Part shown: in pieces, positions 28,458-36,877 of the stretch
Layout of the letters: every line of letters begins with the position of its first letter
Numbering within the stretch: the stretch's first letter is position 1
DNA from: Myxococcales bacterium
GTDB lineage: Bacteria; Myxococcota; UBA4151
Length of the DNA stretch: 43,160 nt
Assembly: GCA_002722845.1 (NCBI GenBank)
Contig: PBND01000001.1
Location: 1-43,160 of the forward strand
Direction: 5' to 3'
The notes under the pieces: model-generated
Database searches by the model: none
Seen by the model: the letters and a program-made list of their open reading frames with translations, nothing else
What the model was told of the DNA's origin: nothing
Made by a program: the position numbers and the translations under genes

Positions 28458-29141
28458 ATGCGATTCACCATCCTTGCCTTGTTGCTTCTGACACCGGCCC
28501 TTGCGAGCGCCAGTGCACCAGCGGACGCCCTTCAGTTCACGAAGGAACAATTTTCAACCTATTGCGCCTTCAAAAACTTCATGGCGGAAGACGGCGAGTG
28601 GAAGAAGTTCAAGACGCCCGAACGAGCAAAGAAGAAGTTCGCCAAGAACTATCGAATGAAGGAGGCTGCACTCGACGCCTTGATCACGGCCGGTGAGCGT
28701 GTGGGTTCTTGCGCCGACTTTAAGGCCCGCTGGGAGGCTGACCTCAAGGCGGCCTTGAAGGCGATTCCTAAGCGGGGTGATCTGGTGCGAGGCTTCAAGG
28801 AGCCTATTTTCGCCCGGCGGATCAACTGGGTGGAAGTGAACGTCGACAACAGCGACCACGTGATCGTCTGGGTCAGTTGGCTGTGGTTTAACGATCGATT
28901 TGTGGAGGAGGAGAGCGCCATCGTCGGCGCGATCGTCCACGAAGTGCTGCCGGCCGCGGGGACCCTGCTGGTCTTCGCTCGCAAGAAGTCGGAGAAAGAA
29001 AAGAACATGTTTGAAGCGAAAATTTCCGGCTCCCGGCTGGGGACGATCAAGCTCAAGAAGGTGGGTGATTACGCCAAGAAACGCTATTGGCGCTTCTTCG
29101 AAGGTATCAAATTCGACGAGAGCATCTCACGCACGAACTAA
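28458..29141 (+). CDS. exported basic protein of unknown function
   Basis: This 227-residue protein has a clear Sec signal (residues 1-20, cleavage near ASA). The mature part is very lysine-rich (KKFKTPERAKKKFAKNY; C-terminal KLKKVGDYAKKRYW) with one cysteine pair (about C35 and C85) that could form a disulfide. It contains a strand-rich segment NWVEVNVDNSDHVIVWVSWLWF. No family is recognised. ATG 28458 begins the signal peptide and has AAGGAG eleven bases upstream; the frame is open to 28302. The 168-base leader from 28290 shares space with the divergent protease promoter and holds a small perfect hairpin CTACT-GCCG-AGTAG (28341-28354). Confidence 0.65.
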   Translation: MRFTILALLLLTPALASASAPADALQFTKEQFSTYCAFKNFMAEDGEWKKFKTPERAKKKFAKNYRMKEAALDALITAGERVGSCADFKARWEADLKAALKAIPKRGDLVRGFKEPIFARRINWVEVNVDNSDHVIVWVSWLWFNDRFVEEESAIVGAIVHEVLPAAGTLLVFARKKSEKEKNMFEAKISGSRLGTIKLKKVGDYAKKRYWRFFEGIKFDESISRTN

Positions 29142-29184
29142 AGGGTGACTTGACCCAAGGGCTCAAGAGTCGTTCCATGGGCTC

Positions 29185-30741
29185 GTGACAGACCCTAGTT
29201 TACCAGAAACCATCGGCCGCTATCAGGTGCTCCGCCACCTGGCGTCTGGTGGTATGGCCGACCTGTTCTTGTGCCGTCAGGAAGGCCCTGGCGGCTTCCA
29301 GAAGCTGGTGGCGGTCAAACGGATTCGCGAGGAATTCTGCCTCGACTCCGAGTTCACGACGATGTTTCTCGATGAGTCACGGATCGCCGCGCTGCTCACC
29401 CACGCGAACATCGCACAGATTTACGAGCTCGGACTTGAAGACGACCAGCCCTTCCTCGCGATGGAGTTCGTCAACGGCCGCAGCGTCAGTCACATCATGA
29501 AGGTGATCCGCCAGCGGGGGAGCCGTATTCCCCCCCCCTTGGCCGTCCAAATTCTCATCGGCGTCCTGCGAGGACTCGACTACGCCCACGGCAAACGGGA
29601 CCTTTCTGGGCAAGCTCTCAACCTCGTGCACCGAGATGTGACACCGCAGAATGTGCTCATCAGTGTCGATGGCGAGATCAAGTTAGTCGACTTTGGCATT
29701 GCGAAAGCAAGCACCCAAGTGGCTCAGACTCGACACGGTGTTCTCAAGGGCAAATACGCGTACATGAGTCCCGAGCAGGTCAAAGCGGGTCAAGGCATGC
29801 GACTCGATGGTCGCAGTGACCTCTTCGCATGCGGGATCCTCTTGTACGAGTTACTGTGCAACCAACGGCCTTTCCGGCGCGACTCGGCCATCGAAACGCT
29901 CAAGGCCATCGTCGCAGAAGCGCCCCCGGACCCACGGCAATTCAATCCGTCTCTGCCCACCGATCTGGTGAAAATCATGGGGCGCTCCCTGTACAAGAAC
30001 CGGTCCAAGAGATTTTCCGATGCCAACGCCATGGCCCAACCGTTAGAGCGGTGGCTCTACAAACAACCCGACCCGCCGGGCCCCCGAGACTTGGCCAACT
30101 GGATCGAGGCCTTGTTTGAAGAAGAACGAGCCCGGGGTGAGGGCACCATGGTGGTCCGAGATGTCGGCGAAATCATGATTCCTGCTAACGATGAGCACAG
30201 CAGTGTCCGTCCCACACCCGAAGCAGCAAGCGGTGTCCCCCAAGGCAGCGTGAACACGATGCTGAGTCAGGTCCAAGGGCCTCGAACCGGCGAAATCTCC
30301 GTCAGCTTCGACCACAGCCTCGATCTCGACCAACTCGAGGTCGAAGCCACCGGGACTGAAAACACCGTCCCGATGACCGGCACGGCCCCCGACCCGACCG
30401 TGGTGTCTGGGCCACCGGCAAGCCTCGCTGACCCATCCCTCGATGGCCGCACGGTCGCAGACGTCCAGGGCAGTATCGCCGAAAACGCTCGCCTGCCTTC
30501 ACCGCCCCCGCCAGAGGTCCACTCCGCGGCGGTGCCCGACCCGATCATCGAGGCGCCCGCGAGCCCAGCACCCCAGCCCTTGCAGCAACATCAGCCTCTG
30601 CCGCCGGCGGCGACGGCTGCCGACCTCGAAAAGGTTGCAGCGGCAGAGGATCGGCCGGCAAACCATATGCAAATGGTCCTGGCCGCTGTCGCTTTCGGCC
30701 TCTTTGTCTTAGTGATCTACTTGATGTTCTTCGCAGGATGA
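29185..30741 (+). CDS. membrane-anchored Ser/Thr protein kinase
   Basis: This 518-residue Hanks-type kinase has a glycine loop LASGGMADLF (19-28), catalytic Lys45, Glu64, a catalytic loop HRDVTPQN (149-156), DFG at 169-171 and YMSPEQ. The V-T-P-Q catalytic loop is typical of myxobacterial kinases. Residues about 340-490 form an acidic then Pro/Ala-rich linker, and a single C-terminal hydrophobic helix (about 495-515) anchors it with the kinase in the cytoplasm and almost nothing outside. It starts at GTG 29185 with no strong ribosome site. The nearest phosphatase (35522) and FHA protein (36874) are candidate partners. Confidence 0.93.
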   Translation: MTDPSLPETIGRYQVLRHLASGGMADLFLCRQEGPGGFQKLVAVKRIREEFCLDSEFTTMFLDESRIAALLTHANIAQIYELGLEDDQPFLAMEFVNGRSVSHIMKVIRQRGSRIPPPLAVQILIGVLRGLDYAHGKRDLSGQALNLVHRDVTPQNVLISVDGEIKLVDFGIAKASTQVAQTRHGVLKGKYAYMSPEQVKAGQGMRLDGRSDLFACGILLYELLCNQRPFRRDSAIETLKAIVAEAPPDPRQFNPSLPTDLVKIMGRSLYKNRSKRFSDANAMAQPLERWLYKQPDPPGPRDLANWIEALFEEERARGEGTMVVRDVGEIMIPANDEHSSVRPTPEAASGVPQGSVNTMLSQVQGPRTGEISVSFDHSLDLDQLEVEATGTENTVPMTGTAPDPTVVSGPPASLADPSLDGRTVADVQGSIAENARLPSPPPPEVHSAAVPDPIIEAPASPAPQPLQQHQPLPPAATAADLEKVAAAEDRPANHMQMVLAAVAFGLFVLVIYLMFFAG

Positions 30742-30788
30742 GTCTGCGGCCCATGCCCCCAGAAACCCTGCTTCCGCGAGTGCGCTAG

Positions 30789-33719
30789 GTGCCCCTCCTC
30801 CTCGCCATCTGCTTCTTCGCCTCCGGCGCAACAGGCCTCGTTTTTGAGGTGATCTGGTCCAGACTTCTTGGCCAAGTCTTCGGCGCCACAACCCCGGCGG
30901 TGGCGACCACGTTGTCCTGCTTTATGGGTGGGCTCGCCATCGGGGCCCACCTGATCGGCAAGGTGATGCACCGCATCAAAAGGCCAGCGCTCTGGTATGC
31001 CGGCTTTGAAGCGTGCATCGGCCTCTACGCATTGGCGATCCCGACCCTGTTGGATCTGGCCATCACCGTCCAGCGAACGGCCTGGCCCGCCGATGACAGC
31101 CGCTTCATCGTCTACTCCCTCGTACGCCTCGCTGTGGTGGCAGCGATTCTGCTGCCGCCCTCGGCCTTTATGGGCGCAACACTTCCTCTCTTGGCTGAAG
31201 CGATCGCCCGCTCGGGCTGGGGTCCGGGCAAAACCGTCGGCATGCTCTACGGGCTCAACACCCTCGGCGCCGTTGTGGGCGCCGGCGCTGTCGGCTTCTT
31301 CCTCTTGCCCTGGCTCGGTCTCAATCTGACCAACCAACTCGCCGCTGGAACCGACATCGTTCTGGCCGCACTCCTCGTCGCGCTTCTACCAAAGTTTGGC
31401 CAGGATTCGTCGGCCTCCGAAGCACCACCGCTTGAAGTGGAGGCACCGGTCCCGCAAGAAGACGAGCCATCGGGCATCCTCGGCGGTCGGGCCCGCTTAC
31501 TCATTGCGGTCGTCGCCGTCTCCGGCGGAATCTCCATGGCCTTACAGGTCCTTTGGACCCGCGGCCTCTCCATGGTCCTGGGCGCATCCACCTACGCATT
31601 TACCACCATCTTGGTCGTGTTCCTCACCGGCCTTGCAGTGGGCTCTGCTGTGGCAAGTTTGACGGCGGATCGAGACCCTGCGCCGACCCGGCGGCTGGGT
31701 ATCCTTCTCGTCCTCGCCGGCATCTTTGGGTTCATGGGGACGCGGGCGATCGATCAAATGCCCCATTGGCTCCAAAGTTTCGTCGTGGACCCAGAACTCA
31801 CGACCCTCGGCTTAAACACGGTCCATCTCAGTTTCTGCAGTCTCACCATGTTGCCCGCGACCCTTCTGCTCGGTGCGGTCTTTCCCTATGTCGTGCGCGG
31901 CCTCCGGCCCGACGCAGGCCTGGGCGCGACCGTCGGCGAGGCCTACGCCGCCAACACCATTGGGGCCATCGTCGGCTCCGCCGGGGCCGGCTTTGTTGTG
32001 ATTCCCCTTGTCGGCATCTACACGGGCCTGTGCCTGGGTCACACCTTGCACATACTCCTCGGCGTCCTATTGATCGTCCGGGAACAAGCCTCCGGGACCA
32101 CGCGGGAATCTCGCCTCTCCCACGGCTTTCTCGCCCTGGCTTTGGCCGGTCTGATCTGGCTGGTGCCGCCCTGGGACGTCTCTCGCTGGAGCCTGGGGAT
32201 GTTCCGGGTCTCCGTCGCCCGTGTTTTCGGCGATGAGGCTGCGCAAATCTTCGGCCGTCTACTGTATCACCGCGATGGCCTCGCAACCACGGTCACCGTG
32301 GAACGCAGTGACGATGTCACCCTCTTGAAAGTGAACGGGAAAGTGGACGCGTCAAGTCACGGCGATATGCCAACCCAGGTTCTCAGTGGCCTCCTCCCCC
32401 TGGTCCTTCATGGTCAAGCAGAGCAGGTGGCTATCATCGGCTGGGGCAGCGGGGTCACGGCCGGCGCAACCCTGTCGATGCCTGTCAAACGGGTGAAGAT
32501 GATCGAGATTGAAGAAGCCGTGGTTGAAGCGGGTCGCTTCTTTGCTGATGTGAATCGCTCCCCAGAAACCGATGCGCGCATGCAAATCATCTACGACGAC
32601 GGACGTAACGTCATGCACAGCAGCGATGAAACCTTCGACGTCATTATTAGTGAGCCGAGTAATCCCTGGATGTCCGGCGCTGCTGCTCTCTTCACCGAGG
32701 AGTTCTTTCAGGTCTTAAAAAGTCGGCTCAAACCCGGTGGTGTTAGCCTCCAGTGGATTCAACTCTATGAACTGAGCCCAAAGGCGATCAAAGCCCTGCT
32801 CCGAACCTACGCCTCAGTCTTCGAGGAAATTCTCGTCTTTTCGGCCCATCCGACCAGCAATGATATCTTTCTGGTCGGCTCCTCCAAGGAACTTAAACTC
32901 AACCGTGACCATCTACTGACGGCCATGTCGTCGCCGGATCGGATGACCTGGTTTCAAGCGGCCAAACTCCCGGAACCCGTGGACTTATTACCTCGACTGA
33001 TCTTCGGGCGGGACGAGATCATGGCCTGGGTTGGGGATGGCCCACTCAACACCGATGACAACGGATTGGTTGAGTTCCTGGGCCCGGTCGACCTCCTTCA
33101 TTACGCCGACAGCAGCGCTGAACTCCCCTTTCTCGACATCCTCGATGGACGCCGCCAGGCGATGGTCGAAAAGTACACCCGAGGATGGGCGTCCGGTGGC
33201 CGATCCATGGCCTGGGGAATGGCCCGGGCCGGGCGCTACGAAGATGCACGATCGATGGTTGCAGGCGGGGAAGACCCAGATCTGATTTGGGTCCTCGACC
33301 GTATGGAGGAGTCGGCCAAGGTGTCGATCTTGGATGAAGGGCTGAGCGAAACAGATCCCGACTATCGCCGGGTCGCCGAAGCCATGCTCTACGAGGGGCC
33401 GGAAGCCGCTGAGCAATTGCTTATGGACGAGGAGGGCTTGGCAAACCGCTCCCCCGGCCACCAACTGCTCGCCGGCTACATCGAGTTTCATATGGAAGAC
33501 CTCTCCGCGGCCATCACACTGCTGCAGCGGGCGGCCCGCGACCAAGCCTATCGAGAAGGGATGCCAGCGGTGGACTACTACCTGGCCCGGGCGTTGGTGG
33601 AATGGGGCGAACCGGCGGAAGGCTTAGAAGTCATGCTTCGCCTTGGACGGCGCCTGCAGCGCGCAGGCCAGCGGGATCAGGGCAACTGGATGCGAGGGTC
33701 CTCGCCCCGCGGCCGGTAG
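30789..33719 (+). CDS. fused multi-helix membrane protein with spermidine-synthase-like domain and TPR-like tail
   Basis: This is a 976-residue three-part protein. Residues 1-460 are about 12 helices in two related halves: GATGLVFEVIWSRLLGQVFG near 13-32 recurs as GGISMALQVLWTRGLSMVLG near 246-265. Residues 490-760 form a spermidine-synthase/SAM-methyltransferase-like domain with IGWGSG (about 550-555), an acidic E573, YDDGR and EPSNPW. The tail is helical and TPR-like. In the membrane-fused family the true substrate is mostly unknown; the GGGDG of real spermidine synthases is GWGSG here, so polyamine synthesis is doubtful. The start is GTG 30789, immediately after an in-frame stop. Its 3' end overlaps the convergent yhbY by 43 bases. 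Confidence 0.85.
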   Translation: MPLLLAICFFASGATGLVFEVIWSRLLGQVFGATTPAVATTLSCFMGGLAIGAHLIGKVMHRIKRPALWYAGFEACIGLYALAIPTLLDLAITVQRTAWPADDSRFIVYSLVRLAVVAAILLPPSAFMGATLPLLAEAIARSGWGPGKTVGMLYGLNTLGAVVGAGAVGFFLLPWLGLNLTNQLAAGTDIVLAALLVALLPKFGQDSSASEAPPLEVEAPVPQEDEPSGILGGRARLLIAVVAVSGGISMALQVLWTRGLSMVLGASTYAFTTILVVFLTGLAVGSAVASLTADRDPAPTRRLGILLVLAGIFGFMGTRAIDQMPHWLQSFVVDPELTTLGLNTVHLSFCSLTMLPATLLLGAVFPYVVRGLRPDAGLGATVGEAYAANTIGAIVGSAGAGFVVIPLVGIYTGLCLGHTLHILLGVLLIVREQASGTTRESRLSHGFLALALAGLIWLVPPWDVSRWSLGMFRVSVARVFGDEAAQIFGRLLYHRDGLATTVTVERSDDVTLLKVNGKVDASSHGDMPTQVLSGLLPLVLHGQAEQVAIIGWGSGVTAGATLSMPVKRVKMIEIEEAVVEAGRFFADVNRSPETDARMQIIYDDGRNVMHSSDETFDVIISEPSNPWMSGAAALFTEEFFQVLKSRLKPGGVSLQWIQLYELSPKAIKALLRTYASVFEEILVFSAHPTSNDIFLVGSSKELKLNRDHLLTAMSSPDRMTWFQAAKLPEPVDLLPRLIFGRDEIMAWVGDGPLNTDDNGLVEFLGPVDLLHYADSSAELPFLDILDGRRQAMVEKYTRGWASGGRSMAWGMARAGRYEDARSMVAGGEDPDLIWVLDRMEESAKVSILDEGLSETDPDYRRVAEAMLYEGPEAAEQLLMDEEGLANRSPGHQLLAGYIEFHMEDLSAAITLLQRAARDQAYREGMPAVDYYLARALVEWGEPAEGLEVMLRLGRRLQRAGQRDQGNWMRGSSPRGR

Positions 33720-33970
33720 AGAATCCAAACTCGCCCGATCACGGCGACCGCCTCACTAGCCGTCCGTTGCGCGAGGGTCCCAATCGCTTCCTTTCGGTCG
33801 ATGCCGGTCTCTTTGCCCACCTTCACCTTGATCAACTCGTGGGCCTCAAGAGCCACATCGGTCGCTTGACACACGGCGTCTGTGAGCCCGTTGGCACCCA
33901 CCTGTACAGATGGTGAGAGCCCGTGGGCCAGCCCCCGCAGGTAGCGGCGTTGTTTGGGTAAAAGACTCAT
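33677..33970 (-). CDS. yhbY: YhbY-type CRM-domain RNA-binding protein
   Basis: This 97-residue single CRM domain protein has LLPKQRRYLRGLAHGLSP at the N-terminus, the GxxG-type loop VGANGLT, AHELIKVKVG, and the C-terminal VIGRVWILYR. Homologues bind pre-50S ribosomal particles. The start overlaps the stop of the preceding gene as ATGA. The last 43 bases lie antisense to the end of the membrane-fused synthase-like gene. Confidence 0.92.
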   Translation of the reverse strand: MSLLPKQRRYLRGLAHGLSPSVQVGANGLTDAVCQATDVALEAHELIKVKVGKETGIDRKEAIGTLAQRTASEAVAVIGRVWILYRPRGEDPRIQLP

Positions 33971-35484
33971 CCGTCGGCAAGCCGGCGGGCTTGGCCGAGA
34001 AAGACTTTCGCGAGTTTCTCGTTATCGGCTCGCGCATAAATACGAGAGAGCAGGAGGGGTGCCACAAAGTCCTCTTGGTGTTCTTGGCTATAGGTCTGAA
34101 TCTCGGCCAAAGCTCGATTCATCGCGCCGCCCGGATCGTGACTTCCCGGATCCAAAGTCTCTAGGTAGCGCTCGATGATCACCTGCCGCTGCTCAGAGAA
34201 TCCACTGTCCCGTAGTTTATCTCGTGCACTGAGAACGTGGTGCTTCCGCATGAGTTCAAGGATCTCATGGAGAATGGCCATCGCATCCTGGTCGGTCGCC
34301 GCCGAGTCATCTTCCGGCGGCTGCTCCTGGGCTGGTTCCTCAGCCTCCCAGATGGGATCGGGCAAGCCCTCTTCGACGCTCGGCTCCTCGACTTCATCCT
34401 GCTCTCGCAGGGCCGGCCTGTCTTGGGTTCCAGGCATGGCGTCGCGAACCCCGGTGGACTGGGTCCAGCGATCCCGCCCCGTGCCTGCCCTCGGTCGGGC
34501 ATCAGGGCTGGGCAGGGGCTCGATCACCCGAGTTGTCGGCGGCTTGATCCGCTGACCGGGCATACGAGGTGGGGCGGACAGAGGCGGCGCAGAGACCGGC
34601 GGGAAGGGTGATGGCGCGGCGACCGGTTCGGCCGGCATACTCGCCGCCAGGGGTGGCGGCGGTGCGGATGCTGGGCTTGGGGGCCTGGCGGGCGCCGAGG
34701 CACCGGGAGGCCGAATCCGAGGCATCCCGCTCAGCGTCCCCATCCCGATCGGTGCCGAGGTCTGGACCGCAGGACTGGGGGCAGGGGCCGATTCGGATAC
34801 GAGGAGACCAGCCCCCCACATGACGACAAAGGCTGCCATACCCGCCGGGTCCCCCTCGGGAGCCGTCAAGCCGCCAATACCCGGCCCGGCCGCATGCAGT
34901 TGCTGGGCCAAGCCTTCCGGCAAGCCCAAATCCTCCAATGATGGCTCCATCAAATCAGTCCGACGGAAAGGAGGACCGATGGTCTGAAGGACCTCGTCGA
35001 GTTCGGAGCCCGTCAGGGCAGCCAAGGCATGGAAAGGCAATTCAAGGCACGAGAAACCCAAATCCTGGCCGGCATCACTCACCTCGTCGCTCACCTGCAA
35101 CGACTCACCACTTTGCAGGACGGCGCAGAAACGCTCCAGAAGGTGAGACGCCCGGGCATCGCGGGAGGCATCGACGCCCAACAAGTGGTCTACCGAAGTC
35201 CAAGGTCCCGCATCGCCAGCCTCGGTCCCGGCCCACTCGAGCAGCCGAGCCTCTCGATCGCTGATCAACCCCTGATCTACCAGTTGAGGAATCAAGCTCT
35301 CTTGGCTGGCACCACAGGCAAACCCCACCACTCGTCCCGACCGAATGTGTAGCGTGCTGGCCCCGATTCTGAGGCAGCCCGACTTGCCGGGGATGGCAAA
35401 CGCAAAATAATCGGATAAGAGTTTGTTCACACACTCCTCGATTGGCCTTCGTGCCCGGGGCGTGCGCGACTTTAACACTCCCAT
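33967..35484 (-). CDS. DUF4388-like N-terminal domain with proline-rich linker
   Basis: This is a 505-residue cytoplasmic protein. The N-terminus (about 10-100) shows the small-domain pattern GCLRIG...LHIRSGRVVGFACG...LVDQGLIS, resembling DUF4388/PATAN modules that occur in gliding and signalling proteins. The domain call is tentative. A 160-residue Pro/Ala/Ser linker (about 240-400) follows, then an acidic patch and a helical C-terminal domain (about 410-505) of TPR-like character. ATG 35484 has GGAG five bases upstream; the frame is open to 35589. It is divergent from the PP2C gene by 37 bases and coupled to yhbY. A second DUF4388-like module occurs in the gene at 41448. Confidence 0.6.
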   Translation of the reverse strand: MGVLKSRTPRARRPIEECVNKLLSDYFAFAIPGKSGCLRIGASTLHIRSGRVVGFACGASQESLIPQLVDQGLISDREARLLEWAGTEAGDAGPWTSVDHLLGVDASRDARASHLLERFCAVLQSGESLQVSDEVSDAGQDLGFSCLELPFHALAALTGSELDEVLQTIGPPFRRTDLMEPSLEDLGLPEGLAQQLHAAGPGIGGLTAPEGDPAGMAAFVVMWGAGLLVSESAPAPSPAVQTSAPIGMGTLSGMPRIRPPGASAPARPPSPASAPPPPLAASMPAEPVAAPSPFPPVSAPPLSAPPRMPGQRIKPPTTRVIEPLPSPDARPRAGTGRDRWTQSTGVRDAMPGTQDRPALREQDEVEEPSVEEGLPDPIWEAEEPAQEQPPEDDSAATDQDAMAILHEILELMRKHHVLSARDKLRDSGFSEQRQVIIERYLETLDPGSHDPGGAMNRALAEIQTYSQEHQEDFVAPLLLSRIYARADNEKLAKVFLGQARRLADG

Positions 35485-35521
35485 GGCGGCTCCGCTAATA
35501 TTACGATGGAGGGAAATCAAC
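35485..35521. promoter_or_regulatory. 37-base divergent spacer with TAATATTA palindrome
   Basis: The spacer between two divergent starts contains the AT-rich palindrome TAATATTA (35496-35503) in otherwise GC-rich DNA. Each half resembles a -10 hexamer (TAATAT) for one direction. The distance to the starts is very short, so transcripts would be nearly leaderless, or the real promoters lie in the opposing genes. GGAGGG at 35508-35513 is the ribosome site of the plus-strand gene. Confidence 0.3.
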
Positions 35522-36877
35522 GTGGCATTTCTGCTTGCCCAGGGGGCAACCGATATCGGACAGCGCCGCGAGCACAACGAAGACCGCATCTTTTGCGACC
35601 CGAATATGGGGCTCTTCGTCGTCTGCGACGGTATGGGTGGTCACGCAGCGGGAGAGGTTGCTGCGGAAATGGTGGTGGAGTCGATCGTCCATCATCTTGA
35701 GGAATGCCTCAGCGAGCTTCCTGATCACCTCGACGAAGAAGATGCTGCAAACCAGCTTGGAAATGCCCTGGAGCAGGGCATCATGGCCGGCAATGCAGCG
35801 GTCCACGCCCGAGGCCAGGCCGAAGGGCATCAAGGTGGCATTGGCACCACCTGTACCGCCTTGGTCGTTCACGGCCGACGAGCATGTCTGGGTCATGTGG
35901 GGGACTCACGCTGTTATCTGGTGCGGGATGAGAAGCTCTATCAATTGAGCCAAGACCACAGTTGGGTTGCGGAAATGGTTCGGACCGGCCGCATGACGGT
36001 GGAGGAAGCTGAGCGCAGCCCCCAGCGAAACCTTCTCGTCCGTAGTGTCGGCCCGCAACCCGTCGTCAAAGTGGACAGGCTGTCGATCGACCTGGTGGCC
36101 CATGACACCCTACTGCTTTGTTCCGATGGCCTTCACAGTTACTTTTCGTCGCCTAGCGAGTTGGTGGAACTCCTGGAGCGGGGCGATGTCTCCCGACTCC
36201 CCGAAGAACTCATCGGACTGGGCAACAGCCGTGGGGGCCATGACAACCTAAGTGCCGTTTTGGTACGCATGCCTTCAGCTGATGACCTCCCCCCCAGCGA
36301 CCGAGACCCTCGCGTCGAGTTAGCCTTTCTTGGCAGCCTGGACCTCTTCTCAGAAATGGGGTTGCCCGAACTCGTTCGGGTGCGATCGATCTGTAGTCAC
36401 GTGACTTTCGAGGCCGACGAGCCCATCTGCCGGGAGGGTGCGGTGGGCGACAGCATGTATGTGCTCCTGAGTGGTTCGGCGAATGTGCTCTCGAACGGCC
36501 AGGTCCTGACCGATCTATCGCCCGGCGATCATGTCGGCGAAATGAGCCTCGTTGACGCGCGCCCCCGATCGGCCACGGTCATCAGTCATGGAGAAAGCCG
36601 CTGGCTACGTATTGCGAGGGGCGAGATCTTCCGAGTGGTCCGGCAAGAACCAGAGTTAGCGGTCAAGCTGCTGTGGAACTTCGTGCGCGTGCTGTCGTCC
36701 CGATTGCGGGACACGAATGCGGCCCTGCAAACTGGCCGGGGCTTACGACCCCTGGCCGGCGAGAGTCTATCCAGTGTGGTGGGCGAGGCTTCAGACAGCT
36801 TCGAGGTCGAGTTCAGCATCGACGAGCAGCACGCCGGTTTCGAAGTCGAGATTGATGAGGATCCAGAGGACTATTGA
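35522..36877 (+). CDS. PP2C-type Ser/Thr phosphatase fused to a cyclic-nucleotide-binding domain
   Basis: This 451-residue protein combines two domains. Residues 1-250 are a PP2C phosphatase with metal-binding acids D21 (REHNED), D36 (CDGMGG), D202 (CSDGLHS) and D241 (GGHDN), plus GDSRCYL. Residues 268-395 are a cNMP-binding domain whose phosphate cassette VGEMSLVDARPRSATV keeps the glutamate (E340) and arginine (R349) that contact cAMP or cGMP. Phosphatase activity may therefore be controlled by a cyclic nucleotide. GTG 35522 is preferred because GGAGGG lies eight bases upstream and the PP2C domain starts there; the frame is open to 35423. A TTGA overlap couples it to the FHA-GGDEF gene. Confidence 0.9.
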   Translation: MAFLLAQGATDIGQRREHNEDRIFCDPNMGLFVVCDGMGGHAAGEVAAEMVVESIVHHLEECLSELPDHLDEEDAANQLGNALEQGIMAGNAAVHARGQAEGHQGGIGTTCTALVVHGRRACLGHVGDSRCYLVRDEKLYQLSQDHSWVAEMVRTGRMTVEEAERSPQRNLLVRSVGPQPVVKVDRLSIDLVAHDTLLLCSDGLHSYFSSPSELVELLERGDVSRLPEELIGLGNSRGGHDNLSAVLVRMPSADDLPPSDRDPRVELAFLGSLDLFSEMGLPELVRVRSICSHVTFEADEPICREGAVGDSMYVLLSGSANVLSNGQVLTDLSPGDHVGEMSLVDARPRSATVISHGESRWLRIARGEIFRVVRQEPELAVKLLWNFVRVLSSRLRDTNAALQTGRGLRPLAGESLSSVVGEASDSFEVEFSIDEQHAGFEVEIDEDPEDY

